Counted from the stretch's first letter, positions 18,109-28,382 are shown. The stretch: DNA of 64,000 nucleotides from CAZHVS01 sp964536015 (GCA_964536015.1 CAZHVS010000014.1:4770-68769); one strand, 5' to 3'. Numbers and translations are program-made. Notes: generated by a model not told the origin, from the sequence alone.

Positions 18109-19607
18109 TATGACTTACTTTCTTCCCTGATAATTTTTTTCTTTAATTTATCTTCAAATAATTTATCAAGATAAGTCAAACACACCGCAAGAACTGCACT
18201 AAACATTAACTTCGGTAAAGGAAATCCGCCCGAATACTTCTCCATTACTGGATCTAAAAGAACATTAATAAATTCAAAAAACAGCAGAAATGAAAGAAAG
18301 ATTACACCTTCAACAAGTCTTGGATTAAATGCTTTTTTAAGAATGAAAAAGACAAATAAAAATACTAAAAGCACAATTGACATACTTATAAAATATTGAA
18401 GATTGGCTATTCTTGTTCTTTCTTCTTCTTCTCTTCGAATCCTTTCCTCCTCTGCACGTTTTTCTTCTTCAATTTTTTTCTCAATTTCATAACGAGCTTC
18501 TACTCTTCCTATTTCTTTTGACTTTTCATCATTGAAAATTGAGTCCTTAATTTCTGATGCAACCTTAAAAAACTCTAAAGCACTTTTGTAATTATTCTGA
18601 GAGGAGTAAATTTTTGCCAATAAAAAAGCGGCTTCTTTAATATCATCATTTAATTCATATTCTTTTGCAAGATTAAATGATTGATGTGAAAATTCAAGAG
18701 CTCTGTTATAATTTTTAAGATTAAAATAACAATCTGCAATGTTGTTCAGTCCGATAACAATCCCAACTATATCACCAATCTGCTCATTAATCGCTTGAGC
18801 TTTGATATAATACTCCAACGCACGTGTGTAATCTTTCTCTTCAAAATAAACATTCCCAATATTCGATAAAGCTATTGATATACCATTAGTATCCTTAAGT
18901 TCAGTGCTAAGATTCAATGCTTTGTTTAAATACTCAAGAGATTTGTAAAAATTATTTTGATCAAAATATAACACTCCAATATTAAGAATTGGATTAAGAA
19001 TTCCTCTTTTGTCTTTTAATTCCTCATAAAGTTTAAGCGATTTTAAGTAGTAATTTATAGCTGATTCATAATTCTTCTGGTTATAATAAAAAATTCCAAT
19101 GTTATTAAGAGAAACAGCTACATCAGTTTTAAATCCAAATCGCTCCCTTATTTGCAATGCATTTGTATAATGTCTTATTGCTTCTGAATAATTTCCCTGG
19201 TAATCATAAATTACTCCAATATTATTTAAAGCATTTGCATAAATCCTATTATCATTAATTTCCCTTGAAAGTCGAAGAGCATTATTATAATTTTCTATCG
19301 CAAGAGTATATTCAAAATTATTTGAATAATAATTACCAATATTAAAATATGCGGTTGCTAAACCTTTTTTAAATTTGATTGATTCGGCCAGCTTTAAAGC
19401 TTGCAGTCCATAAGCTAAACTTAAAGAATCATTTGCGTAACCATATCTTTCACTTAATTCATTAAGTATAAGCACAGCAGAAGTGTCTTTTACTCGTGGA
19501 ATTAGTTTTAACAGACTATCAATTTTACTTGTTTGTGCAAAAGATATATCACACAACCCAAATAAAAAATAAATTGTAAGAAATATGTAGAACAGATTTC
19601 GTTTCAC
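18108..19607 (-). CDS. TPR-repeat membrane protein (first of tandem pair)
   Basis: 499 residues starting with GTG at 19607. Layout as in its paralogue: signal peptide ending FAQ, eight or so TPR units, an acidic/basic coiled coil (EKKIEEEKRAEEERIRREEE), a transmembrane helix (FISMSIVLLVFLFVFFIL) and a C-terminal pair of membrane helices with the conserved GGFPLPKL loop. Neither copy has a kinase, cyclase or DNA-binding output domain, so signal output would need a partner. The two proteins are similar along their whole length, which points to tandem duplication. Confidence 0.75.
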   Translation of the reverse strand: MKRNLFYIFLTIYFLFGLCDISFAQTSKIDSLLKLIPRVKDTSAVLILNELSERYGYANDSLSLAYGLQALKLAESIKFKKGLATAYFNIGNYYSNNFEYTLAIENYNNALRLSREINDNRIYANALNNIGVIYDYQGNYSEAIRHYTNALQIRERFGFKTDVAVSLNNIGIFYYNQKNYESAINYYLKSLKLYEELKDKRGILNPILNIGVLYFDQNNFYKSLEYLNKALNLSTELKDTNGISIALSNIGNVYFEEKDYTRALEYYIKAQAINEQIGDIVGIVIGLNNIADCYFNLKNYNRALEFSHQSFNLAKEYELNDDIKEAAFLLAKIYSSQNNYKSALEFFKVASEIKDSIFNDEKSKEIGRVEARYEIEKKIEEEKRAEEERIRREEEERTRIANLQYFISMSIVLLVFLFVFFILKKAFNPRLVEGVIFLSFLLFFEFINVLLDPVMEKYSGGFPLPKLMFSAVLAVCLTYLDKLFEDKLKKKIIREESKS

Positions 19608-19744
19608 TTACAGTACGTTTTATTTCATCTTTCACAAAATTGGTAATTTTTTTCTTATCAATGAAATAATATTACAAATTTTTCAGACAATTTGATTTTT
19701 CAGGTTACTTTCAAAATTTATTAAACTTAAAGATTTTTTTCTCG

Positions 19745-19776
19745 ATTGTAAGTTATAAAACAAGTAGATAATTTTG
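19745..19776 (+). promoter_or_regulatory. candidate Bacteroidota-type promoter
   Basis: ATTG (TTG at 19746-19748), 20 bases, then TAATTTTG (19769-19776) fits the Bacteroidota sigma-ABfr consensus TTTG-N19/21-TAnnTTTG. It would give a leader of about 60 bases before the gene at 19846, which has a good AGGAG ribosome site. This is the best promoter match I found in the window. Confidence 0.45.
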
Positions 19777-19845
19777 GTTGTGAAATACTTAAATTTCTGA
19801 CACCCTCAGAAATACAATTTTTTAATTGATCTTTCAGGAGAACTT

Positions 19846-20616
19846 ATGAATATACATTTATATATGTTATGTTATCGTTTCGAAGCATTGGTAGCTTCTC
19901 ACCTTGAACCTGAACAATTCGGACCTTATATGGCAATAGGTGCACAAAAAAACACCCGTGGAAATGTCTTGTTCTTTGAAGTAGATAAAAATTTTCAAAG
20001 TGATTACTTTAAGTTAGATGATATTGAACAAAGGTGTGTTCCTCACGATGACGGAACACCAAAAAGAAGTAAATACATTAGCATCTATAGAGTGCTTGAA
20101 CATATTCCCTTGAGTGCCCTTGGGAAATTATATCTTACTACTGCTGATGGAAGAGTACTTCCCTTATACTCCACTCCGTATGAAGTAAACAACAAAAAAG
20201 ACGACATAAATATTTATGAAGAATTATGCCCTGTTTCACCAATGGTTGTTTCTAAACTTGCACCGGAATTATTTTGTGAATTTATGACTGATCCAAAAAA
20301 TCCTATTGCGGTTCCAAGAATATTTTTTGCTGATATGCTTACCGATAGAGATGAGCATGGAAAATTTGCAGGATATCTTCCTTACTCCAATAGCTTGCAT
20401 TTGATGGATTGCATAAGAGAACTTGAACAGGGTGCTGATAAACCAACTAAAACTGTTTCAAGAACTCCGATTTTTCATGGTTTTTTTAGAACCATTAGAA
20501 GAGGATTTTTTGTAGGTGACCAGACTGGTTTTAAGTTTTATAAATTCCCTGATAGAAAGATGCTTGAAATTGAATACTCGAAATGGTGGCGTTCAGCTTC
20601 AGAAAGTTTAGCTTAA
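19846..20616 (+). CDS. conserved hypothetical protein, cytoplasmic
   Basis: 256 residues, not recognised. It has no signal peptide and no membrane helix. It is rich in aromatic residues and has several ordered-looking segments: SHLEPEQFGPYMAIG, KYISIYRVLEHIPLSALGKL, PRIFFADMLTDRDEHG and a C-terminal FYKFPDRKMLEIEYSKWW. The start is fixed by TCAGGAGAACTT before the ATG. It lies 55 bases upstream of the pyrophosphatase gene on the same strand, with no terminator between them, so the two may be co-expressed. No function is proposed. Confidence 0.6.
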   Translation: MNIHLYMLCYRFEALVASHLEPEQFGPYMAIGAQKNTRGNVLFFEVDKNFQSDYFKLDDIEQRCVPHDDGTPKRSKYISIYRVLEHIPLSALGKLYLTTADGRVLPLYSTPYEVNNKKDDINIYEELCPVSPMVVSKLAPELFCEFMTDPKNPIAVPRIFFADMLTDRDEHGKFAGYLPYSNSLHLMDCIRELEQGADKPTKTVSRTPIFHGFFRTIRRGFFVGDQTGFKFYKFPDRKMLEIEYSKWWRSASESLA

Positions 20617-20671
20617 ACTTTGGTAAATATTTTATAAAATCAAGAATATTAAATTTTAGGAAAATGATAAA

Positions 20672-23191
20672 ATGAATTTATTAAAGAAAAAATTTCATTC
20701 GAGAAAATTGAGAAGAAATTATCTCATCCTTATGATGCTATTATTTGCCGGATTATATCTTTTTACTGGCTCCTCTTCTCAATCAACTGAAACAACAAAT
20801 TTAACACAGGAAACATTTATTCCTTTTTCGCTTTTCAGCAACCCTCATTACACGCACATTGAAATAATTGCCCTTATTGCTGTCTTATTAATTGCAATAT
20901 CAGGACTTGTATATGCATTACTTCTCGTAAAACAAGTTAACAAAGCTGATCAGGGAACAAAGAAAATGCAAGAGATAGCTGCTGCAGTTCGCGAAGGTGC
21001 AAATGCTTATTTATCTGCACAATTTAAAAAAATCGGACCACTTATTGTTATAATAACTATTCTGTTATTCATTACATATACCGGTGAAACAAATGCATTC
21101 CGTTGGGGAAGGTCTTTAGCTTTTTTAGTTGGTGCGTTGTTTAGCTGGACAGTTGGTTTTGTTGGGATGAGATTAGCGACAACCGGAAACTTACGCGTTG
21201 CAGCTGCAGCAACAAAAAGCTATGGAGAAGCAATGCAGCTTGGTTACCGAACAGGAACAGTTACAGGAATGCTTACTGATGGTCTTGGTCTGCTTGGTGG
21301 CACAATGATTTTCCTTATTTTTGGTGAAAAAGCATATGAAGCTCTTCTCGGATTTGGCTTTGGTGGAACTTTACTTGCACTGTTTATGAGAGTTGGTGGA
21401 GGCATTTATACTAAAGCAGCCGATGTCGGTGCAGATCTGGTAGGAAAAATTGAAAAAGATATTCCGGAAGATGATCCTCGTAATGCAGCTACTATTGCGG
21501 ATAATGTTGGAGATAACGTTGGTGATTGCGCTGGGATGGCTGCAGATATTTTTGAAAGTTATGAAGTTACTATTGTTGCTGCAATGATTCTTGGATTAGC
21601 AAGTTTTGGGCACAAAGGTGTAATATTTCCTTTACTGGTTAGAGGGATAGGAGTTTTGGGTTCCATCATTTCTACCTATACTGTAAAAGCTGGTCCAAAT
21701 GATACTTCAGATACTGCTTTACATAGTGTTCATAGAGGATTCTGGATTGGTTCAATTATTAGTGTAGTTGGATTTTTTGCACTTGGTTTTGTTTATCTTC
21801 ATTTCGATACAAATTATCTTCTAGCCAATCCAATGGCTAGTGCTGGTTTCCCTGATGGTGATCCTTCTAAATTAGGATGGCTTTCTAATTTTGGAATTAT
21901 AGGACTTGATTTGAGACCGGCTTTAACCTGTTTAATTGGAGTCTTTCTTGCAATAGCATTAAACAATATTACAAGTTATTTCACCCATACTAAATATAAT
22001 CCCGTAAAAAGTCTGGCAAAATCATGTCAAACTGGTCATGCTACAAATATTATTCAAGGATTTGCTGTTGGTTATGAAAGTACAGTTGCAACAATTATCG
22101 CAATTTCAGCAGCAATATTTTTATCAATAATTGTTTATGCTGGAACACCTCCATTGTTTATCGCTTATGGTGTGGCGATGACTGGAATTGGAATGCTTAC
22201 TCTTACAGGAAACACAATTTCAATGGATGTATTTGGACCAGTTGCAGATAATGCTAATGGAATTGGTGAAATGGGTTATGATCCTCACCAGATGGAAGCC
22301 GATAAACCAGGAAGTTATCATAAAGCGAGACAAATTCTTGCTGACCTTGATGCAGTTGGAAATACGACAAAAGCAGAAACAAAAGGAATTGCGATTGGTT
22401 CAGCAGTTATTGCAGCGGTTTCATTGTTCGCCAGCTTTATTGCAGTTATTGCAGTTGGAAGTGAAGATAAAATTAATCAAATGACGATAACCCAATACCT
22501 TGCTGAGGCTGGTAAATTGACCGTTGCTGATCCAAGAGTTTTTATTGGATTCTTAATTGGCGGAGCAGTTCCATTTCTGTTTAGCAGTATGTTAATTCGT
22601 GCAGTTGGAAGGGCTGCTTTTTATATAGTGCATGAATGTCGTATTCAATTTAAAGATCCACAAATCTGGGATGGTTCAAAAAAACCAGACTATGGTAGAG
22701 TTGTAAATATCTGTACAAATACAGCACAAAAAGAATTGATTGGTCCCGGTTTTCTTGCTATTATGGCTCCAATTCTTGTTGGATTCATTTTAGGACCTTA
22801 CGCTCTTGGTGGATTTTTGGCAGGAATGATTTTAGTTGGTCAACTTCTTGCTGTATTTATGTCTAACGCTGGTGGTGCCTGGGATAATGCAAAAAAAATG
22901 ATTGAAGACGGAATATATGGCGGTAAAGGCTCTGAAGCTCATAAAGCTGCAGTTACCGGTGATACAGTTGGAGATCCTCTGAAAGACACTGCTGGTCCTG
23001 CTATAAATCCTTTAATCAAAGTAATGAATATGGTTAGCTTGCTGGTTTTAGGTCTTGTCCTAAATTATAATATAACTCTACCTAAAACAGACTCTTACTT
23101 CATCGGAATTGTTATTGCAATTATTGCAGCATTTTTAATTGGTTGGGCAATCTGGCAAAGTAAAAAAGAATCTGAACACGATTTAACCTGA
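20672..23191 (+). CDS. hppA: membrane-bound proton-pumping pyrophosphatase, K+-insensitive type
   Basis: 839 residues with many transmembrane helices. The substrate site signature is complete: ADLVGKIEKDIPEDDPRNAA and DNVGDNVGDCAGMAADIFE (about residues 270-290). The enzyme couples hydrolysis of pyrophosphate to ion transport. In GNTTKAETKG (from about residue 563) the Lys and Thr occupy the positions that mark the K+-independent subfamily; K+-dependent enzymes have Ala and Gly/Ala there. The K+-independent enzymes pump protons, so H+ rather than Na+ is expected. An extra N-terminal basic stretch and hydrophobic helix precede the usual first helix. A strong terminator follows. Confidence 0.93.
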   Translation: MNLLKKKFHSRKLRRNYLILMMLLFAGLYLFTGSSSQSTETTNLTQETFIPFSLFSNPHYTHIEIIALIAVLLIAISGLVYALLLVKQVNKADQGTKKMQEIAAAVREGANAYLSAQFKKIGPLIVIITILLFITYTGETNAFRWGRSLAFLVGALFSWTVGFVGMRLATTGNLRVAAAATKSYGEAMQLGYRTGTVTGMLTDGLGLLGGTMIFLIFGEKAYEALLGFGFGGTLLALFMRVGGGIYTKAADVGADLVGKIEKDIPEDDPRNAATIADNVGDNVGDCAGMAADIFESYEVTIVAAMILGLASFGHKGVIFPLLVRGIGVLGSIISTYTVKAGPNDTSDTALHSVHRGFWIGSIISVVGFFALGFVYLHFDTNYLLANPMASAGFPDGDPSKLGWLSNFGIIGLDLRPALTCLIGVFLAIALNNITSYFTHTKYNPVKSLAKSCQTGHATNIIQGFAVGYESTVATIIAISAAIFLSIIVYAGTPPLFIAYGVAMTGIGMLTLTGNTISMDVFGPVADNANGIGEMGYDPHQMEADKPGSYHKARQILADLDAVGNTTKAETKGIAIGSAVIAAVSLFASFIAVIAVGSEDKINQMTITQYLAEAGKLTVADPRVFIGFLIGGAVPFLFSSMLIRAVGRAAFYIVHECRIQFKDPQIWDGSKKPDYGRVVNICTNTAQKELIGPGFLAIMAPILVGFILGPYALGGFLAGMILVGQLLAVFMSNAGGAWDNAKKMIEDGIYGGKGSEAHKAAVTGDTVGDPLKDTAGPAINPLIKVMNMVSLLVLGLVLNYNITLPKTDSYFIGIVIAIIAAFLIGWAIWQSKKESEHDLT

Positions 23192-23206
23192 TATAATACC
23201 TATTTA

Positions 23207-23241
23207 CAAAAAAAGCGTGATATGACGTCACGCTTTTTTTT
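23207..23241. terminator. bidirectional terminator between hppA and rpmB
   Basis: A run of seven A then GCGTGA (23215-23220) pairs with TCACGC (23228-23233) followed by eight T, around a 7-base loop. It is symmetric and lies between convergent genes, so it can serve both. Confidence 0.85.
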
Positions 23242-23260
23242 ATCATCAACTAAAGAAATA

Positions 23261-23500
23261 TTATCTGGCTGAAATTTTGCCTTCTTTAACCAGTTTAGCA
23301 ATAGTTGCAGTTCCATTTTTTGCAACTGTTTTAATTGCTCTTGTTGTAAGCTTTACGGTTACATAACGGTTCAATTCTTTAACCCAAATTCTTTTCTTTT
23401 GAAGATTTGGAATAAATCTTCTTTTAGTTCTATTGTGAGCATGTGATACATTTTGCCCTGATTTTGGTTTTGCGCCTGTTACCTGACATTCTCTTGCCAT
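23261..23500 (-). CDS. rpmB: 50S ribosomal protein L28
   Basis: 79 residues from the ATG at 23500 (MARECQVTG). GGAG lies 6 bases before this ATG, so the four extra codons of the longer open frame are not used. The L28 pattern is clear: CQVTGAKPKSGQNVSHA, TKRRFIPNLQKKR and VKLTTRAIKTV. Only one Cys is present, so this is the form without the zinc-binding four-Cys set. rpmG and other ribosomal genes often next to rpmB are absent. Confidence 0.95.
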   Translation of the reverse strand: MARECQVTGAKPKSGQNVSHAHNRTKRRFIPNLQKKRIWVKELNRYVTVKLTTRAIKTVAKNGTATIAKLVKEGKISAR

Positions 23501-23577
23501 TAAAAACTCCAAAAATTTTCAAAATTTAGTAAGGCAATATAATAAAACTTTCTGTTTATTATTAAAAATTTTTGCTC

Positions 23578-25689
23578 TCACTTCAATAAAATCATCTTTT
23601 TAACTGAGACATAATTATTGGTTTTTAGCTGATAAAAATAAACACCATTTGATAAATCCTTAGCAGAAAAGTTAAGATTGTAAAAACCTGCAGGTTTATA
23701 ACCATTAACCAATGTTGAAATTTCATTTCCTAAAACATCATAGATTTTAAGCGTTATGAATTCACTGTTTGCTATTGAGAAAGAAATAGTTGTTGAGGGA
23801 TTAAATGGATTAGGATAGTTTTGATATAGAATATGATTAGTTGGAATATTTTTTTCATTTTCTTCAAGAAAACTGATTCCACCATTAGTGGTTTTTAGGA
23901 TTGTTCCTGAGTTACCAGCAGCAAATCCTAAAAATTCATCCAAAAAGTAAATCGAGTTCAATGGTCTGAAGTTTTGTTGAGAATTATTTATCCAGCTATT
24001 CCCTCCATCAGTTGTCTTCAAAATTATCCCATTATAAACATTTGAACCAGCGATATAACCCAAAGAAGAGCTTACAAAATAAACAGAATTAAAATCAACG
24101 TTGCTGGAAGTTACATTTTTAAGCCAGGTACTTCCACCATCTCTTGAAATAATTATCATACCACTTTTTCCGACTGCAATAACATTGTTTTCGTTGATAC
24201 AATAAATTGAAGTTAAATCACTTTCAATATTCATTATAAATCTTTGCCAGGTTAGCCCGCCGTCTGTAGTTTTTAGGATTGATGCTTCATTAACTTGCAT
24301 ATTTATTCCATTTGCAACTACGTATCCGGTTTTTTCATTTAGAAATTTTATTGAAACAATTTCAAACCAGTCAGGTAGATTTGTTTTTAATGTATCCCAA
24401 TTAATTCCACCATTTACAGTTTTTAATAAGTAGTTATTCTCGCCACCTATATAACCAACCATAGAATCCAAAAAAGAAACTGAATTAATTTTTTCTCCTA
24501 AAACAAATTCATTCCAGGTATTCCCTCCGTTTGTACTTTTGAGAAAAACTCCTTGTGAGGTTATTCCCCCCGCAGCAAATCCACAAGAATCATTTACAAA
24601 TTGAATATCTTGTACTGAACCAAAAACAGAAGTTGGAATATCATTCCAGGTTGAACCTGCATTTGTGGTTTTAATTAATGTTTTAGATCCTCCTGATGCA
24701 AAACCGACATTTTGATTTATAAAACTTATTGAAAAAAGTGAATTATAAGTTGCTGAATATAGTCTCCATTCTATTCCACTGTTAATAGAATAAATAATAG
24801 AACCATATTCACCAACAGCAATATATTTATTTGAATCTAATCTTACTCCAGAACGAATAAATAGGTTTGAGGGATTTATCATTGGAAACCAGCTTGAGCC
24901 ATAATTTGAACTCTTTTTAATAAGTCCATAATCTCCAAGTACCAACCACGTTGAATCATTTTCACAAATAATTGAGTGATAAGATTGATTTGAATCCACA
25001 TTCATCGTTTGCCAATTAATGCCACCATTTGTTGTTTTCAGGATTCTTCCAAAATTGCAGGAAAGAAATCCAGTCAGTGAATCTCTAAAATTCAAATCAT
25101 AAATTATATCTTTAAAGTTGGGAATTGATAAAAGAAACCAAGATAACCCACTATTCGTTGTCTTTAATATCGATCCCTGGCTTCCCACAATAAAACCCGT
25201 TGAGGAATTAATAAATTTAATTGAATGAAACCATTGCGAAAATGAATTGACATCAGCAATCCAATTTAAACCACTATTCGTAGTTTTTAATAATGTTCCA
25301 TTCTGCCCAACTATAAAACCATTGGCATTATCAAGGAAGTAAACACCATAAAGAGAAAACCAAGTATGACTATTTTGAGTAGTCCAGTTATTCCCTCCAT
25401 TTGTGGTTTTTAAAATTGTACCATTATCACCAACTGTCCATCCTACAAGTGAATCAACAAAGAAAATACATCTTAAATTATTTACAGTATTTGAAACAAG
25501 ATTAAACCAGGAATTGCCAGAATCAGTTGTCTTAATTATTGCACCGTTTTCACCAGATGCAAAGCCAATTAATTTAGTAGGAAAAGTTAATGAATTCAGG
25601 TTTCCTATTTGCGGTTTAGGATTTAATAAATTCCATTGCGAAAAAATCTGTACAGTTAAAACAAGTATAACAATTAAAATTCTTTTCAA
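23578..25689 (-). CDS. secreted Ycf48-like beta-propeller protein with T9SS tag (copy 2)
   Basis: 703 residues. It begins with TTG at 25689, with a GGAAG site about 8 bases before; no ATG precedes the signal peptide (KRILIVILVLTVQIFSQ). About fourteen repeats of a propeller unit of the form VGDNGTILKTTNGGNNW cover residues 25-600, similar to Ycf48/BNR-type repeats. The end is a T9SS sorting domain (NYPNPFNPST, final KKMILLK). Ycf48 itself is a photosystem II assembly factor, but in this group such propellers are surface proteins of unknown role. It is the neighbour and paralogue of the gene at 25706-27820. Confidence 0.75.
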   Translation of the reverse strand: MKRILIVILVLTVQIFSQWNLLNPKPQIGNLNSLTFPTKLIGFASGENGAIIKTTDSGNSWFNLVSNTVNNLRCIFFVDSLVGWTVGDNGTILKTTNGGNNWTTQNSHTWFSLYGVYFLDNANGFIVGQNGTLLKTTNSGLNWIADVNSFSQWFHSIKFINSSTGFIVGSQGSILKTTNSGLSWFLLSIPNFKDIIYDLNFRDSLTGFLSCNFGRILKTTNGGINWQTMNVDSNQSYHSIICENDSTWLVLGDYGLIKKSSNYGSSWFPMINPSNLFIRSGVRLDSNKYIAVGEYGSIIYSINSGIEWRLYSATYNSLFSISFINQNVGFASGGSKTLIKTTNAGSTWNDIPTSVFGSVQDIQFVNDSCGFAAGGITSQGVFLKSTNGGNTWNEFVLGEKINSVSFLDSMVGYIGGENNYLLKTVNGGINWDTLKTNLPDWFEIVSIKFLNEKTGYVVANGINMQVNEASILKTTDGGLTWQRFIMNIESDLTSIYCINENNVIAVGKSGMIIISRDGGSTWLKNVTSSNVDFNSVYFVSSSLGYIAGSNVYNGIILKTTDGGNSWINNSQQNFRPLNSIYFLDEFLGFAAGNSGTILKTTNGGISFLEENEKNIPTNHILYQNYPNPFNPSTTISFSIANSEFITLKIYDVLGNEISTLVNGYKPAGFYNLNFSAKDLSNGVYFYQLKTNNYVSVKKMILLK

Positions 25690-25705
25690 GTTATTTACTT
25701 CCAGA

Positions 25706-27820
25706 CTATTTATTAACTATAAATTTAATTGATTTTATAATTGTTTTCGAATTCAATTTTGCAGTTACTCTAAAGAAGTAAACTCCGGACGAAAGATTTT
25801 GACAATCAAAATGCACAGTATGATAACCTTGATTATAATTCCCATTAACTAAATCAGATAATTTTTCCCCGAGAACATCGAAAACATCAATTGCAACAAA
25901 TCCATTTTCAGGAAGATTAAATGATAATTTAGTACTGCTATTAAAAGGATTCGGATAGTTTTGAAAGATTTCAAACTCATGAAATTTTTCAAAGTTTGAT
26001 TCTTCATAATTTGAAACAAGATTATCGCCATTAATAGTTTTGAGAATTACGCCATTTGCACCAATAACCCAACCTGTTTTTTTATTGATAAAATAGACTT
26101 GCTTAAAAGTAGTGTTTACTCCCGTTGGAATTTTGATCCAGCTGTATCCACCATCAGTGGATTTAAATAAATTTCCATTTGAACCCGCAGTATAACCAGT
26201 AAGCGAATCAATAAAATGAACTGAATTAAGCCAGCTAATCCCTAACTGCGAGACTTTATTCCATACACTGCCACCATTTGTTGATTTTAAAACCGTTCCA
26301 TATTTACCAACAGCCCAGCAATTTTTTCCAACAACACATGCATCTTTTAAATCATATTCAGTTGATAGATTCATTATCTGCCAGACAGTATCATTCCAAT
26401 ATCTATATACATAAACAATTGCACCGTTATCTCCAACCATAATACAGGTCAAAGGAGTAATTTTAGCTATAGCCCGCAAAACGCTATAGATACTGAGACG
26501 ATATCGCGACCAATAACTAACCCAAATTCCGCCTCTGTCAGCCTCAAGAAATTCTCCCGGAACACCTACAGCCCGAGTATAACCAGACGCATCTTTATAT
26601 ATTGACAATAGATCTTCAGCAACAAGATTACTCAAATCATAAAACTGCCACGATTCACCAGCATTTAAGGATTTTATAATTGTCCCATTATCACCAACAA
26701 TCCATGCTTCATTTGGATTATAAAAGAAAATATGATTTAAATCTTTTAATGTACCCGGATCGTATGCTGTCCAGGAGCTTCCACCATTAGTTGTCTTTAG
26801 TAATGTTCCCCTATCGCCAACAATCCAACCAGTATTTTCATCAAGAAAAATAAAGGAGTTGAGGTTAAAAGCAACACCATTTGATTGAAAATCCCACTCT
26901 AACCCAGAGTTAGTTGTTTTAATTATTAAACCTCTTTCTCCAACAATCCAACCAGTTTGAGAATCAGCAAAAGAAATCATTTTTAACATAAATGCTGAAG
27001 TGTTTATGTATTGAAACCATGAATAACCACCATTGGTTGTTTTAAATACGCTTCCTGACTGATTTACAAAAAATCCAGTTGAAGAATTTACAAACACTAT
27101 TGATTGCAGCCATGAATTTGTACCAGAATTAATTCTATCCCAGTTCAACCCACCATTTGATGTTTTTAAAATAATTCCATTTGAACCACATACCCATAAA
27201 TTATTTTCATCAAATACAAAAATTGAACTCAGAATCTCATTTGTGTTACTGGACTGTAAAGTCCAGTTATTACCATTATCTGTCGTTTTTTTTATTAGTC
27301 CTTGCTCTCCAATTAACCAGCCAGTATAAGAATTACAAAAACTTATTTTGGAAATTGATTTCTGATCACCGAAAGACTTATCGATCCAATTCATTCCGCC
27401 ATTTGATGTGTATAACAATGCGCCTGAAAAGCCAGCAGCAAAACCAGTGCTTGCATCAATAAAATAGACTGAATTAATATCTGAAGTAGTATTAGATTGT
27501 TGAACAGAAAAACTATTTCCACCGTCTGCTGTTTTCAGTATTATCCCGTTTTCTCCACAAACCCAGCCAATCAATTCATTAACAAAAGAAATAGATTTAA
27601 GATTTGTATTTGAAATTATTTCTTTTGTATTCCAGTTTTCACCACCATCAGAAGTATAAAGAAAAATTCCGTTTTCACCGACAGCATATGCTTTTAACGA
27701 GGAGAAAGTTTGTATTGAATTAATAGTTTTCCCATGTGGTAAAGGATTCTGCCAAATCCATTCGGACTGAGAGTAAAACTCAGAAAAAAATAGAACAATT
27801 ATTAAAACAAATTTTTTCAT
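25706..27820 (-). CDS. secreted Ycf48-like beta-propeller protein with T9SS tag (copy 1)
   Basis: About 704 residues from the ATG at 27820; the longer frame starts with a TTG inside the upstream gene and adds only six residues. It has a signal peptide (MKKFVLIIVLFFSEF) and repeats such as VGDRGTLLKTTNGGSSW over most of the length, ending in a T9SS sorting domain in which the motif reads NYPNPFNSST. It starts one base after the stop region of the porin-like gene, indicating one transcript with that gene and the second propeller gene downstream. Confidence 0.75.
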   Translation of the reverse strand: MKKFVLIIVLFFSEFYSQSEWIWQNPLPHGKTINSIQTFSSLKAYAVGENGIFLYTSDGGENWNTKEIISNTNLKSISFVNELIGWVCGENGIILKTADGGNSFSVQQSNTTSDINSVYFIDASTGFAAGFSGALLYTSNGGMNWIDKSFGDQKSISKISFCNSYTGWLIGEQGLIKKTTDNGNNWTLQSSNTNEILSSIFVFDENNLWVCGSNGIILKTSNGGLNWDRINSGTNSWLQSIVFVNSSTGFFVNQSGSVFKTTNGGYSWFQYINTSAFMLKMISFADSQTGWIVGERGLIIKTTNSGLEWDFQSNGVAFNLNSFIFLDENTGWIVGDRGTLLKTTNGGSSWTAYDPGTLKDLNHIFFYNPNEAWIVGDNGTIIKSLNAGESWQFYDLSNLVAEDLLSIYKDASGYTRAVGVPGEFLEADRGGIWVSYWSRYRLSIYSVLRAIAKITPLTCIMVGDNGAIVYVYRYWNDTVWQIMNLSTEYDLKDACVVGKNCWAVGKYGTVLKSTNGGSVWNKVSQLGISWLNSVHFIDSLTGYTAGSNGNLFKSTDGGYSWIKIPTGVNTTFKQVYFINKKTGWVIGANGVILKTINGDNLVSNYEESNFEKFHEFEIFQNYPNPFNSSTKLSFNLPENGFVAIDVFDVLGEKLSDLVNGNYNQGYHTVHFDCQNLSSGVYFFRVTAKLNSKTIIKSIKFIVNK

Positions 27821-27821
27821 A

Positions 27822-28382
27822 CTAAAATCTATAAGCAAATCCGGTTTGAATCATAATAAAAGAGCGAGCTATATATTTATTTTTAAGAAGATTATACTTA
27901 GTACAAACATCCAGATCAAAATCATCAGAAATATTCATACGAAAACCAACTTGAGGAGCAACACCTAAATGTCTATCGTTGGTAGTAACAGAAATTTTCC
28001 CAAGTGAAAAATCATTAATATCTAAAACATATTTAGAAAAATAAATTCCGCCTTCAATTCCGAGATAAGGAATAAAATCAAAATCAGTCAAATCGAATTT
28101 TGCTCCAATTAGAAGTGGAATTGTTTGAAACTTAAAACTATAATCTTCAAGATTTTCTTTATAACCGCAATTAAAATAACCGCTGGAAATAGTAATTTCA
28201 AAATTTAAAAACACATTGTAATTAAAATTAATAGTAGTCCCATATCCAACATCAACAGCATCTTCAAAATAACCAGTAGGTATAATACTGCTTCCAAGCA
28301 AGCCAACTCTCATTTGAGGAAAGACACATGAATAGTTAAATAGAATTGTTATGAAAATAATTACGAATCTTGTTTTCTTCAA
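27822..28382 (-). CDS. porin-like outer-membrane beta-barrel protein
   Basis: 186 residues beginning with TTG at 28382. A signal peptide precedes a small barrel of the PorT / outer-membrane protein beta-barrel kind: MRVGLLGSSIIPTGYF, NFEITISSGYFNCG, PYLGIEGGIYFSKY, and a C-terminal strand ending in the aromatic FAYRF that is typical for BAM insertion. It is the first gene of the propeller operon and could be the membrane partner of the propeller proteins; this is inference from position only. Confidence 0.65.
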   Translation of the reverse strand: MKKTRFVIIFITILFNYSCVFPQMRVGLLGSSIIPTGYFEDAVDVGYGTTINFNYNVFLNFEITISSGYFNCGYKENLEDYSFKFQTIPLLIGAKFDLTDFDFIPYLGIEGGIYFSKYVLDINDFSLGKISVTTNDRHLGVAPQVGFRMNISDDFDLDVCTKYNLLKNKYIARSFIMIQTGFAYRF

